Part shown: piece by piece, positions 1 through 7,464 of the stretch
How positions within the stretch are numbered: position 1 is the stretch's first letter
Layout: the number at the start of each line of letters is the position of its first letter
Origin: Verrucomicrobiota bacterium
GTDB taxonomy: Bacteria; Verrucomicrobiota; Verrucomicrobiia; Limisphaerales; J093
DNA: 64,000 bases
Assembly: GCA_029556615.1 (NCBI GenBank)
Contig: JAKQDD010000002.1
Coordinates: forward strand, 62,001 to 126,000
Direction of reading: 5' to 3'
Program-made: the position numbers and the translations under genes
Notes under the pieces: model-generated
Databases searched by the model: none
What the model saw: the letters and a program-made list of their open reading frames with translations, nothing else
What the model was told of the DNA's origin: nothing

Positions 1-313
1 TGTACACCATCCCGCTCTTGCGAGAGGTCGTCGGAGAGCGACGCACCACGATGACCTCTGGGTAGCCGTTCGCGCGCAGGAAGGCGTTGATGATCGCCAG
101 GTAGGCGTAGGTCTCCGGCTTCTCGTCCCCGGTATCTGCAAAGAGTATCAGGTCGGGTCGGATCGACAGGTTCACCAGCTCGACGAGCATGGCGGTCGAG
201 TCAACCCCCATCCCGTACGCGACGATCAAGGGAGGTCGCCCATCGACAGGGTGGTACAGCGGGTCGTACAGCTCGATGTAGCTGCCCAGGGAGGGCGTGG
301 TCTGGAAGCACAT
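1..313 (-). CDS. PAPS-reductase-like PP-loop ATPase (partial, 3' end outside window)
   Basis: The minus frame from the ATG at 313 runs off the window edge, so about 104 residues are visible. It has a PP-loop-like AYGMGVDSTA (residues ~34-43) followed by LILFADTGDEKPETYAYL, the layout of phage adenine-nucleotide alpha-hydrolase proteins annotated as phosphoadenosine phosphosulfate reductase. Such enzymes bind ATP or PAPS. The phage versions have no settled reaction; nucleic-acid thiolation or sulfate metabolism are options. The start is fixed by a class-1 promoter exactly 29 nt upstream. Divergent from the gene at 389. Confidence 0.75.
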   Translation of the reverse strand, partial: MCFQTTPSLGSYIELYDPLYHPVDGRPPLIVAYGMGVDSTAMLVELVNLSIRPDLILFADTGDEKPETYAYLAIINAFLRANGYPEVIVVRRSPTTSRKSGMVY

Positions 314-350
314 GTCTTGTAGTCGATGAGTAAAAGGTCTTTGGAGCTGA
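314..350 (-). promoter_or_regulatory. Class-1 leaderless promoter for the PAPS-reductase-like gene
   Basis: On the minus strand TCAGCTCC (350-343), then 18 nt, GACTAC (324-319), then 5 nt, then ATG at 313. This is a perfect match to the consensus seen across the window. Confidence 0.8.
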
Positions 351-351
351 G

Positions 352-388
352 TCAGCTCCGGACCGTGACGAACAACCCAGGAAGGCGC
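352..388 (+). promoter_or_regulatory. Class-1 promoter, divergent partner
   Basis: TCAGCTCC at 352-359 lies 29 nt before ATG 389. The -11 to -6 slot reads CAGGAA rather than GACTAC, and an AGGAAGG ribosome-binding-like stretch precedes the ATG. It sits one base from the minus-strand copy, giving a near-palindrome at 343-359. Confidence 0.65.
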
Positions 389-724
389 ATGGACAATCCT
401 CCCAGGTGCGCGTACGTCCCCTGTTCGGAGCCGGTCGTCACGACCCTCACACACAAGAAGGACACCTACCCCCTGTGCTTCGACCACCTCTGCGTAGCGG
501 CCCAGGAGGGGCTCATTAACGAGGAGCGAGCACTCCGCGCGGAGACACGCTACGCGATCCTCGCGGGCACCCCGTCCTCGGTCAAGACTCCGTCCTTGCT
601 CAAGGTTCGCCTCGACGAGCTACGCGCCGTCATACGAGACCCGTCCCAGCGGCCTCCGGGCCGAACTCCGTGTCGAGGATCAACCCCCAGCAGAGCCCGT
701 GGGGTGTCACCACGACCTGCTTGA
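389..724 (+). CDS. Small putative zinc-binding protein
   Basis: 111 residues. Start chosen at 389 because it lies 29 nt after TCAGCTCC and has an AGGAAGG just upstream; an in-frame ATG at 326 would begin before the promoter. Residues ~7-45 contain CAYVPC and, later, PLCFDHLC, a Cys/His arrangement able to hold one zinc. The C-terminal ~30 residues are Arg/Pro-rich and overlap, tail to tail, the last 95 bases of the convergent Ppx/GppA gene, so the true C-terminus may be unstructured. No family recognised. Confidence 0.55.
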   Translation: MDNPPRCAYVPCSEPVVTTLTHKKDTYPLCFDHLCVAAQEGLINEERALRAETRYAILAGTPSSVKTPSLLKVRLDELRAVIRDPSQRPPGRTPCRGSTPSRARGVSPRPA

Positions 725-1559
725 CGGTTGGGCGATCAACGAGGACGTCGAGCGCGATCGCGCCGGCCCGGAGCACCTTGGCGCGCTCAGGTCCCACCCA
801 GGGCAGCGCGGCGAGCTCCTCCTCCTTCCGGCCAATGGTAGCTTCCACCAGGGCCAGGAAGGCCCTGGCGGGGCACTGAACGACCCCGCTTGGGTGGGTC
901 AGGTCCTGCTCGGAAGCCTTCCTGCGCGCGTCGGCCACCACGGCGCCTACTACCGCGTTCGCCGTCCCTCCCGTCAAGACGACCGACCCTCGCGGCTCAG
1001 GAGCCGTGGCGATCGCCTTACCAACGGCTGCGCGCACGTCGCCCACCAGGTCACCCGACTCGGCGAACCTGTCGGTGAGCGTCGTGGAGCCGAAGGGCAA
1101 GCTCGCCCAATCGGTGGGACGACCCTTGGACCCGATGACGACCTCCGTCGAACCTCCCCCCAGGTCGATGAGGGTCACCTCCGTCTCAATGCCCGCCGCG
1201 TGACAGGCCGCGATGAAGGAGAGGCGCGCCTCCTCCTCCCCGGTGATGATGCGCAGCGGGATGCCGAGCGCCCACACGCACTCAAGGAGGTCCTCGGCGT
1301 TGCGCGCGCTTCGCAGCGCCTCTGTCCCGACGCCCACGAGGCGCTCAGCCCCGAGCTCCACCGCGCGGTCGTGGAAGGCGTGCAGCGCGCGCAGCGCGGC
1401 CTCGGCCGCGTGGGAGTCGATGACCCCCGTCTGAGCGAGGCCCCGGCCGAGCCGAGGGGTCGCGACCTGGTGCTCCAGGATGCTCGTCCCCTCGGGAGTT
1501 CGGTCAGCGACGATCAGGTGGATGGTGTTGGTGCCGCAGTCGATGGCCGCGATCCGCAT
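630..1559 (-). CDS. Ppx/GppA-type exopolyphosphatase / (p)ppGpp phosphohydrolase
   Basis: 309 residues, the length of the catalytic Ppx/GppA module without the extra C-terminal domain. ASKHA motifs are intact: DCGTNTIHL at residue ~7 (phosphate 1), GTEALRSARN near 78, GEEEARLSF near 105, IDLGGGSTEV near 131 (phosphate 2), LTGGTA near 194 and a late VTPHGLCWGL. The family hydrolyses polyphosphate chains or converts pppGpp to ppGpp. In a phage it may adjust the stringent response or phosphate supply; that role is inference. No class-1 promoter: TATGTA lies 5 nt before the ATG. Confidence 0.85.
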   Translation of the reverse strand: MRIAAIDCGTNTIHLIVADRTPEGTSILEHQVATPRLGRGLAQTGVIDSHAAEAALRALHAFHDRAVELGAERLVGVGTEALRSARNAEDLLECVWALGIPLRIITGEEEARLSFIAACHAAGIETEVTLIDLGGGSTEVVIGSKGRPTDWASLPFGSTTLTDRFAESGDLVGDVRAAVGKAIATAPEPRGSVVLTGGTANAVVGAVVADARRKASEQDLTHPSGVVQCPARAFLALVEATIGRKEEELAALPWVGPERAKVLRAGAIALDVLVDRPTVKQVVVTPHGLCWGLILDTEFGPEAAGTGLV

Positions 1560-1574
1560 GTCGATACATACCCT

Positions 1575-1611
1575 TCAGCTCCGGTCTTTGGTGTCCACGC
1601 GACTAGGCGGC
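1575..1611 (+). promoter_or_regulatory. Class-1 leaderless promoter
   Basis: TCAGCTCC 1575-1582, N18, GACTAG 1601-1606, N5, ATG 1612. It lies in the 52-nt gap to the divergent Ppx/GppA gene. Confidence 0.8.
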
Positions 1612-2412
1612 ATGAACCGGCCATCCTGGATTCAAGCCCTCCACCTCAACACGACCTCGAAGCCTGATGAGGACAAGCGTGCGGACCTGCTGAACCTCTA
1701 CCGCATCTACCGCGCGCTGGACGGCGTCGAGGATGCCGCCGTCGTACTGCGCACATCCGTGCTCAACCGCCTGGCACCGTTCCTCGGCCTGCCGGTGTCG
1801 CCCGAGAGCACATTTCCTTCCACGCTGGTGGTCACCGCTTGTGACCCCAACACAGTCCTCCTCGCCGGACTGCGCTACGACTGGACCGTCATGGCCCACG
1901 CGATCTCCGTGGTGGGAGAGTGCTACGTCACGGGAACGTCGTTCAGCCCGCGCTGCTTGGTCAGCCCTCCGGTCGGAACCCCTCGGTGGGAACGGACGCT
2001 GCGGCTCCTGGCGATGGCGCATACCTCCGCTAACCACGAGGAGGTACGTGGGGCCAAGGGGTACGCGAGCGCGTTCACCGACCCCTCGTACCTCCGCACG
2101 CTGCTGTCCGAACTATGCAAGGTCCGCGAGGTGGTCACCTCGACGGAGGAAGGCTACAGGTACAGCGAGCTTCGAGAGAAGCTGCTGATCAACTTCATGC
2201 TCCGGGAGCTCTGCCGAACCGACGAGGAGACCTCGCGGTCGCTCTTGTCGTTCGACCACAAGAACGGGGAGTTTCGTGTGGGCGGCAAGCCCTATGGCAA
2301 GCAGGTCATCCTCGGGTCGATCGACCGCGTGGCCGTGTCGACGATACAGCAACTAGCGCACCACCCCGGCGAGTGGAACGAGGCCGGCGAGTGGGTCGGA
2401 GGGAACACCTAA
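1612..2412 (+). CDS. Unknown soluble phage protein
   Basis: 266 residues, start set by the class-1 promoter. No signal peptide or membrane segment. The C-terminal third is charged and helical (SELREKLLINFMLRELCRTDEE). First gene of a three-gene operon: its TAA overlaps the next ATG as TAATG, implying translational coupling. No family recognised. Confidence 0.7.
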   Translation: MNRPSWIQALHLNTTSKPDEDKRADLLNLYRIYRALDGVEDAAVVLRTSVLNRLAPFLGLPVSPESTFPSTLVVTACDPNTVLLAGLRYDWTVMAHAISVVGECYVTGTSFSPRCLVSPPVGTPRWERTLRLLAMAHTSANHEEVRGAKGYASAFTDPSYLRTLLSELCKVREVVTSTEEGYRYSELREKLLINFMLRELCRTDEETSRSLLSFDHKNGEFRVGGKPYGKQVILGSIDRVAVSTIQQLAHHPGEWNEAGEWVGGNT

Positions 2413-2681
2413 TGTCCGCCCAAAAAGACCGTCCTCATCCAAACCATCCCGCCTGCTGCGCGTACCACCAGGCGGGCCACCCGTGGTACCAGGCGTGCAA
2501 CGAGAACCCCAACCACGAGCCGTTCGGGATGCCGTACTTCGCGGCCGAGCCCAAGTCGCTCTCCGCTGGGGTCTGCCCCTACTGCTCGGCGTCCGTCTCG
2601 ATGCGCGGAAACAAGGGACCAGAGGCGCGACACGCGCACCTCATGCAGACCTGTCCGCGACGCCCCCAAGGGACCCCATGA
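2412..2681 (+). CDS. Small zinc-finger-like protein
   Basis: 89 residues. A His/Cys-rich N-terminus (ACCAYHQAGHPWYQAC) is followed by CPYC near residue 55 and a later HAHLMQTC, consistent with a C-x2-C...H-x-H...C zinc site. Coupled on both sides: it starts inside the upstream TAA (TAATG), and its TGA overlaps the next ATG (ATGA). Function unknown; nucleic-acid or protein binding is possible. Confidence 0.65.
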   Translation: MSAQKDRPHPNHPACCAYHQAGHPWYQACNENPNHEPFGMPYFAAEPKSLSAGVCPYCSASVSMRGNKGPEARHAHLMQTCPRRPQGTP

Positions 2682-3502
2682 ACAAGATCCTCTTCTGCAT
2701 GCTGGTAGGCCCCGACATCGCTCAGGTGCAGGCCACCGTGAGGTTCGACCGAGACCCCATCGTGCGCCCCACCGCTACCGTACGGTTCAACGACCCCCAC
2801 AAGCCTGAGATCCAGGTCGACTGCCCGCCGCTTCGTAACGTGTCGGACGCCTGCACGCTCATGACCTCCAGCCTCCTACGGGCTGTCACCCTGGAGGCGC
2901 GTCGAGTCGCGTCGCGCGTCCGGTACATGGCAGGCAAGTCGAAGGCCCCCTCGGCGCACTTCGGGGACCTCATCGCCTGCACGAACTGCGAGGCGCTCTT
3001 CCAGGTCAACGCCAAGGACTGGAAGCCCGGCATCGTGGGCCCCTCCGACGGCATCTATCAGGCGGGCTACGTGGTCTACTGCCCCCGCTGCAAGGGTCGT
3101 GTGGATGTTCGACTCGTAGACGACGTGTCCGCCATCGGGCCTCGGCACGAGTTCAAGGCTCCTCCCGGCGTGGCCGAGGGGAACCTAAACTCCTGGTTCC
3201 GGTCCGTCGACGTCCCCAAGGTCTACGACCACATGCGCAAGGTGTTTCCCCCAGCGAACAACGCGACCAACGACCTCCAACCCACGGGTCACGGGTTCTA
3301 CGTGCGCAAGCGTGGGAGCCTCGGTATCGAAGTGGCCCACTGCGGGGTCCACAACCACGATGAGAACGTCCTCGACCGCTACGAGAAGCACCTGGCGAGC
3401 AAGTTCGCCGTGCGCCGCACGTACCAGGGACTTAGCTGCATCCCCCACCTGTACGTGTTCCCGCGCGAGCGCAAAGCTCCCGCGAGGCAGAAACGCGCGT
3501 AG
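2678..3502 (+). CDS. Zinc-ribbon-containing phage protein
   Basis: 274 residues. A central zinc ribbon is formed by ACTNCEALF (~residue 103) and VYCPRCKGR (~residue 137), about 30 residues apart. The N-terminal ~90 residues have alternating beta-like strands (VQATVRFD, TATVRFND). Last gene of the 1612-3502 operon, entered through an ATGA overlap. No enzyme motif seen. Confidence 0.65.
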   Translation: MNKILFCMLVGPDIAQVQATVRFDRDPIVRPTATVRFNDPHKPEIQVDCPPLRNVSDACTLMTSSLLRAVTLEARRVASRVRYMAGKSKAPSAHFGDLIACTNCEALFQVNAKDWKPGIVGPSDGIYQAGYVVYCPRCKGRVDVRLVDDVSAIGPRHEFKAPPGVAEGNLNSWFRSVDVPKVYDHMRKVFPPANNATNDLQPTGHGFYVRKRGSLGIEVAHCGVHNHDENVLDRYEKHLASKFAVRRTYQGLSCIPHLYVFPRERKAPARQKRA

Positions 3503-3515
3503 CTGGCGCGGGCCG

Positions 3516-3552
3516 TCAGCTCCTGTAGGCGGACAAGTATCGACTACTCCGC
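3516..3552 (+). promoter_or_regulatory. Class-1 leaderless promoter (consensus)
   Basis: TCAGCTCC 3516-3523, N18, GACTAC 3542-3547, N5, ATG 3553. Full match; lies wholly in the 50-nt intergenic gap. Confidence 0.85.
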
Positions 3553-3930
3553 ATGAGTGTCGTTGACTTCCCCGATACTGACTCCCCCCTCATCACCTAC
3601 CAGATGGACGTGTGCGGCCGAAACGTCGCCGTCATCGCCCTCTACGACGGAGCGAGCCAAGAGCTCGCGCGCGCGTCCGTCCACTTCCTGCCCGCCTCGC
3701 AGGTGCGCGTCGTCTGCACCGTGGCGGCCTACTCGGGCGACGACCTCACCCGAGCGCTCCTGGTCGGCGAGGCCATCCGGGGGAGCCTCGCGCGCGCGCA
3801 GCGGATCGCCGTGGACCCCCAGGTCCTCGCCGCCGCCGACGCCTGCTTCGACCTCGCGGAGCCGCGCCCCTTCGGGGAGCTCGCCCGGATGGTGATCGCC
3901 GCGGGTGCCAAGGAGGCACCGCGCGCCTGA
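3553..3930 (+). CDS. Unknown small phage protein
   Basis: 125 residues. Predicted beta-rich N-terminus (QMDVCGRNVAVIALYDG), then helices (DDLTRALLVGEAIRGSLARA). No recognised motif. Heads an operon with the next gene through a TGATG stop/start overlap. Confidence 0.65.
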   Translation: MSVVDFPDTDSPLITYQMDVCGRNVAVIALYDGASQELARASVHFLPASQVRVVCTVAAYSGDDLTRALLVGEAIRGSLARAQRIAVDPQVLAAADACFDLAEPRPFGELARMVIAAGAKEAPRA

Positions 3931-4502
3931 TGGGCGTCAAGGACTTTCCCCGCCGGCTCCCCGACCCGGTCCTCGCGCCGCTCGTGGTCGGGGACACGAC
4001 CTACCGGCTCACCTTCGTCCTCACCCTGGACTTCTGGGGCGAGGGGTCCTCCCTCCGCGAGGAGAACCGCCTCCTGCCGCTCGACGGCTTCGGGCAGTGC
4101 CTGCACGACGAGTACTTCGACCTCGCCAGGGCGCGAGCGGCCGAGTTCCTCGCGGACAACGGCCTCCGCCTGTGCGACGACCGGTCCACGGTCGCGGGGA
4201 TCCGCATGGTCGTGGACCGCCGCGAGGAGGACCGTCCCCCCGTCCCGGCCGGCTGGACGGAGAACGTCGGCGTCTACTCGCGCGAGGTGGGGGACCTGTA
4301 CCTCCAGGTGGTGCGCTGCGACGACCTCAAGGCCCCCACGGCGTACGCCGCCTCCCTGTGGCGGGGCGGCGAGGTCCTCTACACCCAGGACACCCTGGCC
4401 CTCACGCTCGCGACCCGCGCGCTCCTGCGCGCGGCCGAGCGGTCAGCTCCGGTCTCGTCCGCCACCTCGACTACCCCTCATGAAGACTCCAAAGCTCCCT
4501 GA
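3930..4502 (+). CDS. Unknown protein with a C-terminal GWT/LYLQV domain
   Basis: 190 residues. Residues ~108-172 read GWTENVGVYS...LYLQVVRCDD..., and the same pattern (GWT, then LYLQV and Cys-Asp/Glu-Asp, then a helical ALxxAxxAALAAEQ-type end) recurs in the next gene, so the two share a domain. The last ~16 residues run across the downstream promoter and start codon; they are low-complexity (SSATSTTPHEDSKAP). Function unknown. Confidence 0.65.
   Translation: MGVKDFPRRLPDPVLAPLVVGDTTYRLTFVLTLDFWGEGSSLREENRLLPLDGFGQCLHDEYFDLARARAAEFLADNGLRLCDDRSTVAGIRMVVDRREEDRPPVPAGWTENVGVYSREVGDLYLQVVRCDDLKAPTAYAASLWRGGEVLYTQDTLALTLATRALLRAAERSAPVSSATSTTPHEDSKAP
4443..4479 (+). promoter_or_regulatory. Class-1 leaderless promoter inside upstream CDS
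   Basis: TCAGCTCC 4443-4450, N18, GACTAC 4469-4474, N5, ATG 4480. It lies within the 3' end of the preceding gene, so the spacing is kept even at the cost of overlap. Confidence 0.8.
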
Positions 4503-4725
4503 AGGATGGACCCAGCAGCAGGACATCCAGCCCTGGTGGTCGGCGCGCGCCCAGCACCTGTACCTCCAGGTCACCACCTGCGAGGACCGCGACCCCGCCT
4601 GGACCGTCTGGGACGGGCACAAGCGCCTCGCGGGCGGCACCGCCCCCGACGTCCTCCAGGCGGCGCTCGCCGCCGAGCAGGCCGCGGCCCCCTTCCTCCC
4701 CAAAGTGCCCGATGCGTCGGCTTGA
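4480..4725 (+). CDS. Stand-alone GWT/LYLQV-domain protein
   Basis: 81 residues, essentially the C-terminal domain of the preceding gene on its own (GWTQQQDIQPWW...LYLQVTTCEDRD, then an Ala-rich helix). Likely a partial tandem duplication. Overlaps the next gene by 14 nt in another frame. Confidence 0.7.
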   Translation: MKTPKLPEGWTQQQDIQPWWSARAQHLYLQVTTCEDRDPAWTVWDGHKRLAGGTAPDVLQAALAAEQAAAPFLPKVPDASA

Positions 4726-4951
4726 GACGGTCGTCGAGACCGACCCCCACGACGGGAGGGTGATGGTCCACATCGCCCCCTACCCCGGCGCAGACGCGGT
4801 CACCCTCTGCGGGATCACCGACTGGTGCAAGCGACCCCGCGGGGTCCCCTCGCGCCGCACCCCCGACTGCCCGCAGTGTTTGGCGATCGCACGCTACTGC
4901 CAGGAGCTCCCGCGCCTGGTCCCCTCCGGTAGACCCAAGGAGTCCCCATGA
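4712..4951 (+). CDS. Small Cys-rich putative zinc protein
   Basis: 79 residues. HIAPYPGADAVTLCG and RTPDCPQCLAIARYC supply a C...C-x2-C...C set, like tiny zinc proteins common in phages of high-GC bacteria. Overlaps its neighbours by 14 nt and by ATGA. Function unknown. Confidence 0.65.
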   Translation: MRRLETVVETDPHDGRVMVHIAPYPGADAVTLCGITDWCKRPRGVPSRRTPDCPQCLAIARYCQELPRLVPSGRPKESP

Positions 4952-5535
4952 GCCTGCTCCGCAGCGTCACCTCCCACCTGGAGGACCTGCTCCCCGACGA
5001 GCACCAGCGCCGCGAACCCCAGCCCCTTGCGCCCGGCGTCCGCTTCGAGGCGGTGCGCTTCGGCCAGCGGAGCGTCCTGGTGCGCCTGCTCGGCGTGGGC
5101 GACTACGCCCCGGCGCACCACCTCCTCGACGACTTCGCCCGCCGGGTCGTCCTGCTGCACGTCGTGGAGCGGTTCACCGTGGGGTCCGCCGGCTGGGCGT
5201 CGAGCACCGGGCTGCTGGTGACCGGCCGCACCGACAAGATCCACCTCCGCTCCCTGGTCCCCGCCGGGATCCCGCGCTTCTTCCCCGTCCCGCTCGCCCT
5301 CACCCGCTCCGTGGAGGGCCGGCGCGTCACCCTGACGGCCCTCGGGGAGTACGGGTCCGGCCCCTCCGACTACGCCGCCCTCCACGCGCTGCGCCACAAG
5401 CTCGCCCTCGCGCTCCGCGTCGACCCCCGCAAGCGCGGCGCGGCCGACCTCGCGGCCTCCTGGCAGGCCCCGGTCCCCCCGCTCGGCCTCCACCTGGACC
5501 TGGAGCGCATGACGACCGGCTTCCTCGCCCTGTAG
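4948..5535 (+). CDS. Unknown soluble phage protein
   Basis: 195 residues, entered through an ATGA overlap. Mixed alpha/beta, Arg- and Leu-rich, with no Cys and no obvious catalytic motif. Its stop codon is the first base of a 31-bp repeat (5535-5565), after which a new promoter begins. No family recognised. Confidence 0.65.
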   Translation: MSLLRSVTSHLEDLLPDEHQRREPQPLAPGVRFEAVRFGQRSVLVRLLGVGDYAPAHHLLDDFARRVVLLHVVERFTVGSAGWASSTGLLVTGRTDKIHLRSLVPAGIPRFFPVPLALTRSVEGRRVTLTALGEYGSGPSDYAALHALRHKLALALRVDPRKRGAADLAASWQAPVPPLGLHLDLERMTTGFLAL

Positions 5536-5565
5536 TTTCGTCAACCCGCCCGCTGGGCTCCGAAC
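5535..5565. repeat. 31-bp repeat, copy 1
   Basis: Matches 8075-8105 at 29 of 31 positions (differences at 5548 and 5560). The ends are partly inverted (GTTTCG...CGAAC). It abuts the -35-like element of the next gene by two bases, a position suited to an operator or a terminator. Confidence 0.7.
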
Positions 5566-5600
5566 AGCTCGGGTCCGTCCGCGGCCAGCGACCTCCCCCC
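5564..5600 (+). promoter_or_regulatory. Class-1 promoter variant
   Basis: ACAGCTCG 5564-5571, N18, GACCTC 5590-5595, N5, ATG 5601. Two mismatches in the 8-mer but exact spacing. Confidence 0.65.
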
Positions 5601-5849
5601 ATGGACAACCAACCCCGACCGCTCCAGCCGGGCGACCGCGTCGTGCGCGCGACCCGCAGGGGCAGGAGATCCAGCACCTCGCGCCGCGCCTTCGTCCCCG
5701 GCACCTCTGGTACCGTGGGGGGCAACGCCTCCGCGCACCTGTCCGTCAACACCGAGTACGTGGTCGAGGCCCTCACCCCCGAGGGCGGCGTGCGGCTGCA
5801 CGGCTTCACTCTCCCCGTGTCCATCAGGGACCTCCGCCGCGTCGAGTAG
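5601..5849 (+). CDS. Small SH3/KOW-like protein
   Basis: 82 residues. LQPGDRVVRATRR, GTSGTVGGN, NTEYVVEALTPEGGVRLHG and IRDLRRVE give the strand order of small SH3-like barrels that start with G-D-x-V-V. The basic N-terminal half could contact nucleic acid. Single-gene transcription unit by its promoter. Function unknown. Confidence 0.65.
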   Translation: MDNQPRPLQPGDRVVRATRRGRRSSTSRRAFVPGTSGTVGGNASAHLSVNTEYVVEALTPEGGVRLHGFTLPVSIRDLRRVE

Positions 5850-5886
5850 TCAGCTCCGATCCGACCCGACCGGGCGACTCTCCCCC
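5850..5886 (+). promoter_or_regulatory. Class-1 leaderless promoter
   Basis: TCAGCTCC 5850-5857 directly follows the upstream TAG; N18, GACTCT 5876-5881, N5, ATG 5887. Confidence 0.8.
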
Positions 5887-6270
5887 ATGAGCCAGACAGA
5901 CCCCCGCTTCCCCGCTGCCCTCGCGACCTTCGTCGCCCGCGCCCAGAAGATCGTCGACGCCGAGGAGAGCCGCACCTCCCACACCCTGGAGTGCAAGGAC
6001 GGCCGCCGCTACGTGCTCGTCCTCGACGTCCACTACTCGGGTCCCGAGTCGGACCGCCACCGGCACGAGCGCGCCTTCTGCTTCGTCGACAAGACGACCG
6101 GCGCCGTCCTCAAGCCCGAGACCTACAAGAAGCCCCACCCGACCCCCCGTGGCACCATCTACTCGGACAAGCTGGAGGGCGTCAACGCCCTCGGGGCCCT
6201 GTACCTCCCCGCGGGCAAGCCCCACACCCACACGGGACCCGACGCGCTCGCGTCCATCACCCAGAGGTAA
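5887..6270 (+). CDS. Unknown small phage protein
   Basis: 127 residues. A central stretch (KDGRRYVLVLDVHYSG ... RAFCFVDKTTGAVLKPETY) looks like a beta sheet with a substrate-like DKTTG turn. No recognised family. Monocistronic by context. Confidence 0.65.
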   Translation: MSQTDPRFPAALATFVARAQKIVDAEESRTSHTLECKDGRRYVLVLDVHYSGPESDRHRHERAFCFVDKTTGAVLKPETYKKPHPTPRGTIYSDKLEGVNALGALYLPAGKPHTHTGPDALASITQR

Positions 6271-6274
6271 GCCC

Positions 6275-6311
6275 TCAGCTCCATCCGACGGATGCACATC
6301 GACTTCACGCC
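6275..6311 (+). promoter_or_regulatory. Class-1 leaderless promoter
   Basis: TCAGCTCC 6275-6282, N18, GACTTC 6301-6306, N5, ATG 6312. Confidence 0.8.
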
Positions 6312-7160
6312 ATGCAGCCCGTCACGCTCCCCCTCGGCCCCCTCACCCTCCACGGCTTCAGCCGAAGCGGCCTCGCGACCTACGTCGCGGTCCCCGCACT
6401 CGACGCCTGCTTCGACCTCGGCCACTGCGACCAAGACGTTGCCGGCCTCCGCAACGTGCTCCTGTCCCACGTCCACCACGACCACGTGCTCGGCCTCGTC
6501 CGACACCTGCGCCTCCGCGCCCTGTCCTCCGCCCCTCCCCCGCGCGTCTACGTGCCCGCCGAGTCCCGCGACGACCTGCTCGCCGTCCTCCGCGCCCACG
6601 AGCGCATGGAGCACGCCGACCCCCAGGACCTCGACTCCATCGTCCACCCCGTCTCCCCCGGAGACGTCCTCCACCTGTCGTCCCGCTACTCCGTCCGCGC
6701 CTTCGACGCCACCCACCGCGCACCCTCCCGCGGCTACACCGTCACCGAAACCCGCCGCAAGCTCAAGCCCGCGCTCGCCGGCCTCCCCACCGAGACCATC
6801 CGCACCCGCGCTCAGCGCGGCGAGACCGTCACCGACGACGTAACCTTCGACCTGCTCACCTACGTCGGCGACTCCACCGTCGACACCCTGGAGCGCCACC
6901 CAGAGGTCGGACGCTCCGAGGTCCTCCTGCTGGAGGCCACCTACCTCCCTCCAGACCCCACCTCAGCCGCCGCACGCTACGGACACACCCACCTCGACGA
7001 ACTCGTCGAGCTACACCACCGCTGCCCCCAGGCGCTCGCCTCCCGCCACGTCGTCCTCAAGCACTTCAGCCTGAAGTACAGCGACTCCCAGGTCCACGAG
7101 GCCCTCGCCCACCTCCCCGACGGCCTCCGCGACCGCGTCACCCCCCTGCTCGCACCCTAA
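6312..7160 (+). CDS. Metallo-beta-lactamase-fold hydrolase, RNase Z-like
   Basis: 282 residues. LLSHVHHDHVLGL near residue 51 is the HxHxDH zinc motif. It is followed by TYVGDST (~185), LLLEATYL (~207), YGHTHLDE (~223) and LKHFSLKY (~252), matching the order GD-T, EAT, GH-S/T-H and H-F-S-x-R/K-Y of tRNase Z. That family cleaves 3' trailers from tRNA precursors. A phage copy could process phage or host tRNAs. Other MBL hydrolases are possible, but the HFSxKY end favours RNase Z. Converges on the next gene with overlapping stop codons (7157-7160). Confidence 0.72.
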   Translation: MQPVTLPLGPLTLHGFSRSGLATYVAVPALDACFDLGHCDQDVAGLRNVLLSHVHHDHVLGLVRHLRLRALSSAPPPRVYVPAESRDDLLAVLRAHERMEHADPQDLDSIVHPVSPGDVLHLSSRYSVRAFDATHRAPSRGYTVTETRRKLKPALAGLPTETIRTRAQRGETVTDDVTFDLLTYVGDSTVDTLERHPEVGRSEVLLLEATYLPPDPTSAAARYGHTHLDELVELHHRCPQALASRHVVLKHFSLKYSDSQVHEALAHLPDGLRDRVTPLLAP

Positions 7161-7426
7161 CCCCGCGCCCGCTGCTTGCTGCTCACCCCCATCACCCCAG
7201 GGTGCGACACCTCCAGCGCGTGCACCATCTGCGCCACCGAACACCGGTCCGCCAACCGCCTCACGTTCCCCAGCGCCCACGCCAGGTCCACCTGGTAGAC
7301 ACGCCCGTCTACCTCCACCCATACATCCCCATCCCGCTCCACCACCCGCGCCACCCACCTCGACGGAAACCCCGCGTACTCCGCCGCCCGGTTGATCTCT
7401 TCCTCTAGATCCTGCGTCGTCGCCAT
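7157..7426 (-). CDS. Unknown small protein
   Basis: 89 residues. Start at 7426 chosen because a class-1 element lies exactly 29 nt upstream. WVARVVERDGDVWVEVDGRVYQVDLAWAL looks like a short beta meander followed by helices. Plus-strand bases here are C-rich although the gene is on the minus strand. No family recognised. Confidence 0.65.
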   Translation of the reverse strand: MATTQDLEEEINRAAEYAGFPSRWVARVVERDGDVWVEVDGRVYQVDLAWALGNVRRLADRCSVAQMVHALEVSHPGVMGVSSKQRARG

Positions 7427-7463
7427 ACCCCTACGTCGAACCCTCTGCTCCTCGTAGAGCTGC
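7427..7463 (-). promoter_or_regulatory. Class-1 promoter variant
   Basis: Minus strand GCAGCTCT (7463-7456), N18, GACGTA (7437-7432), N5, ATG 7426. The 13 bases before the ATG are almost identical to those before the gene at 58581. Confidence 0.7.
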
Positions 7464-7464
7464 G

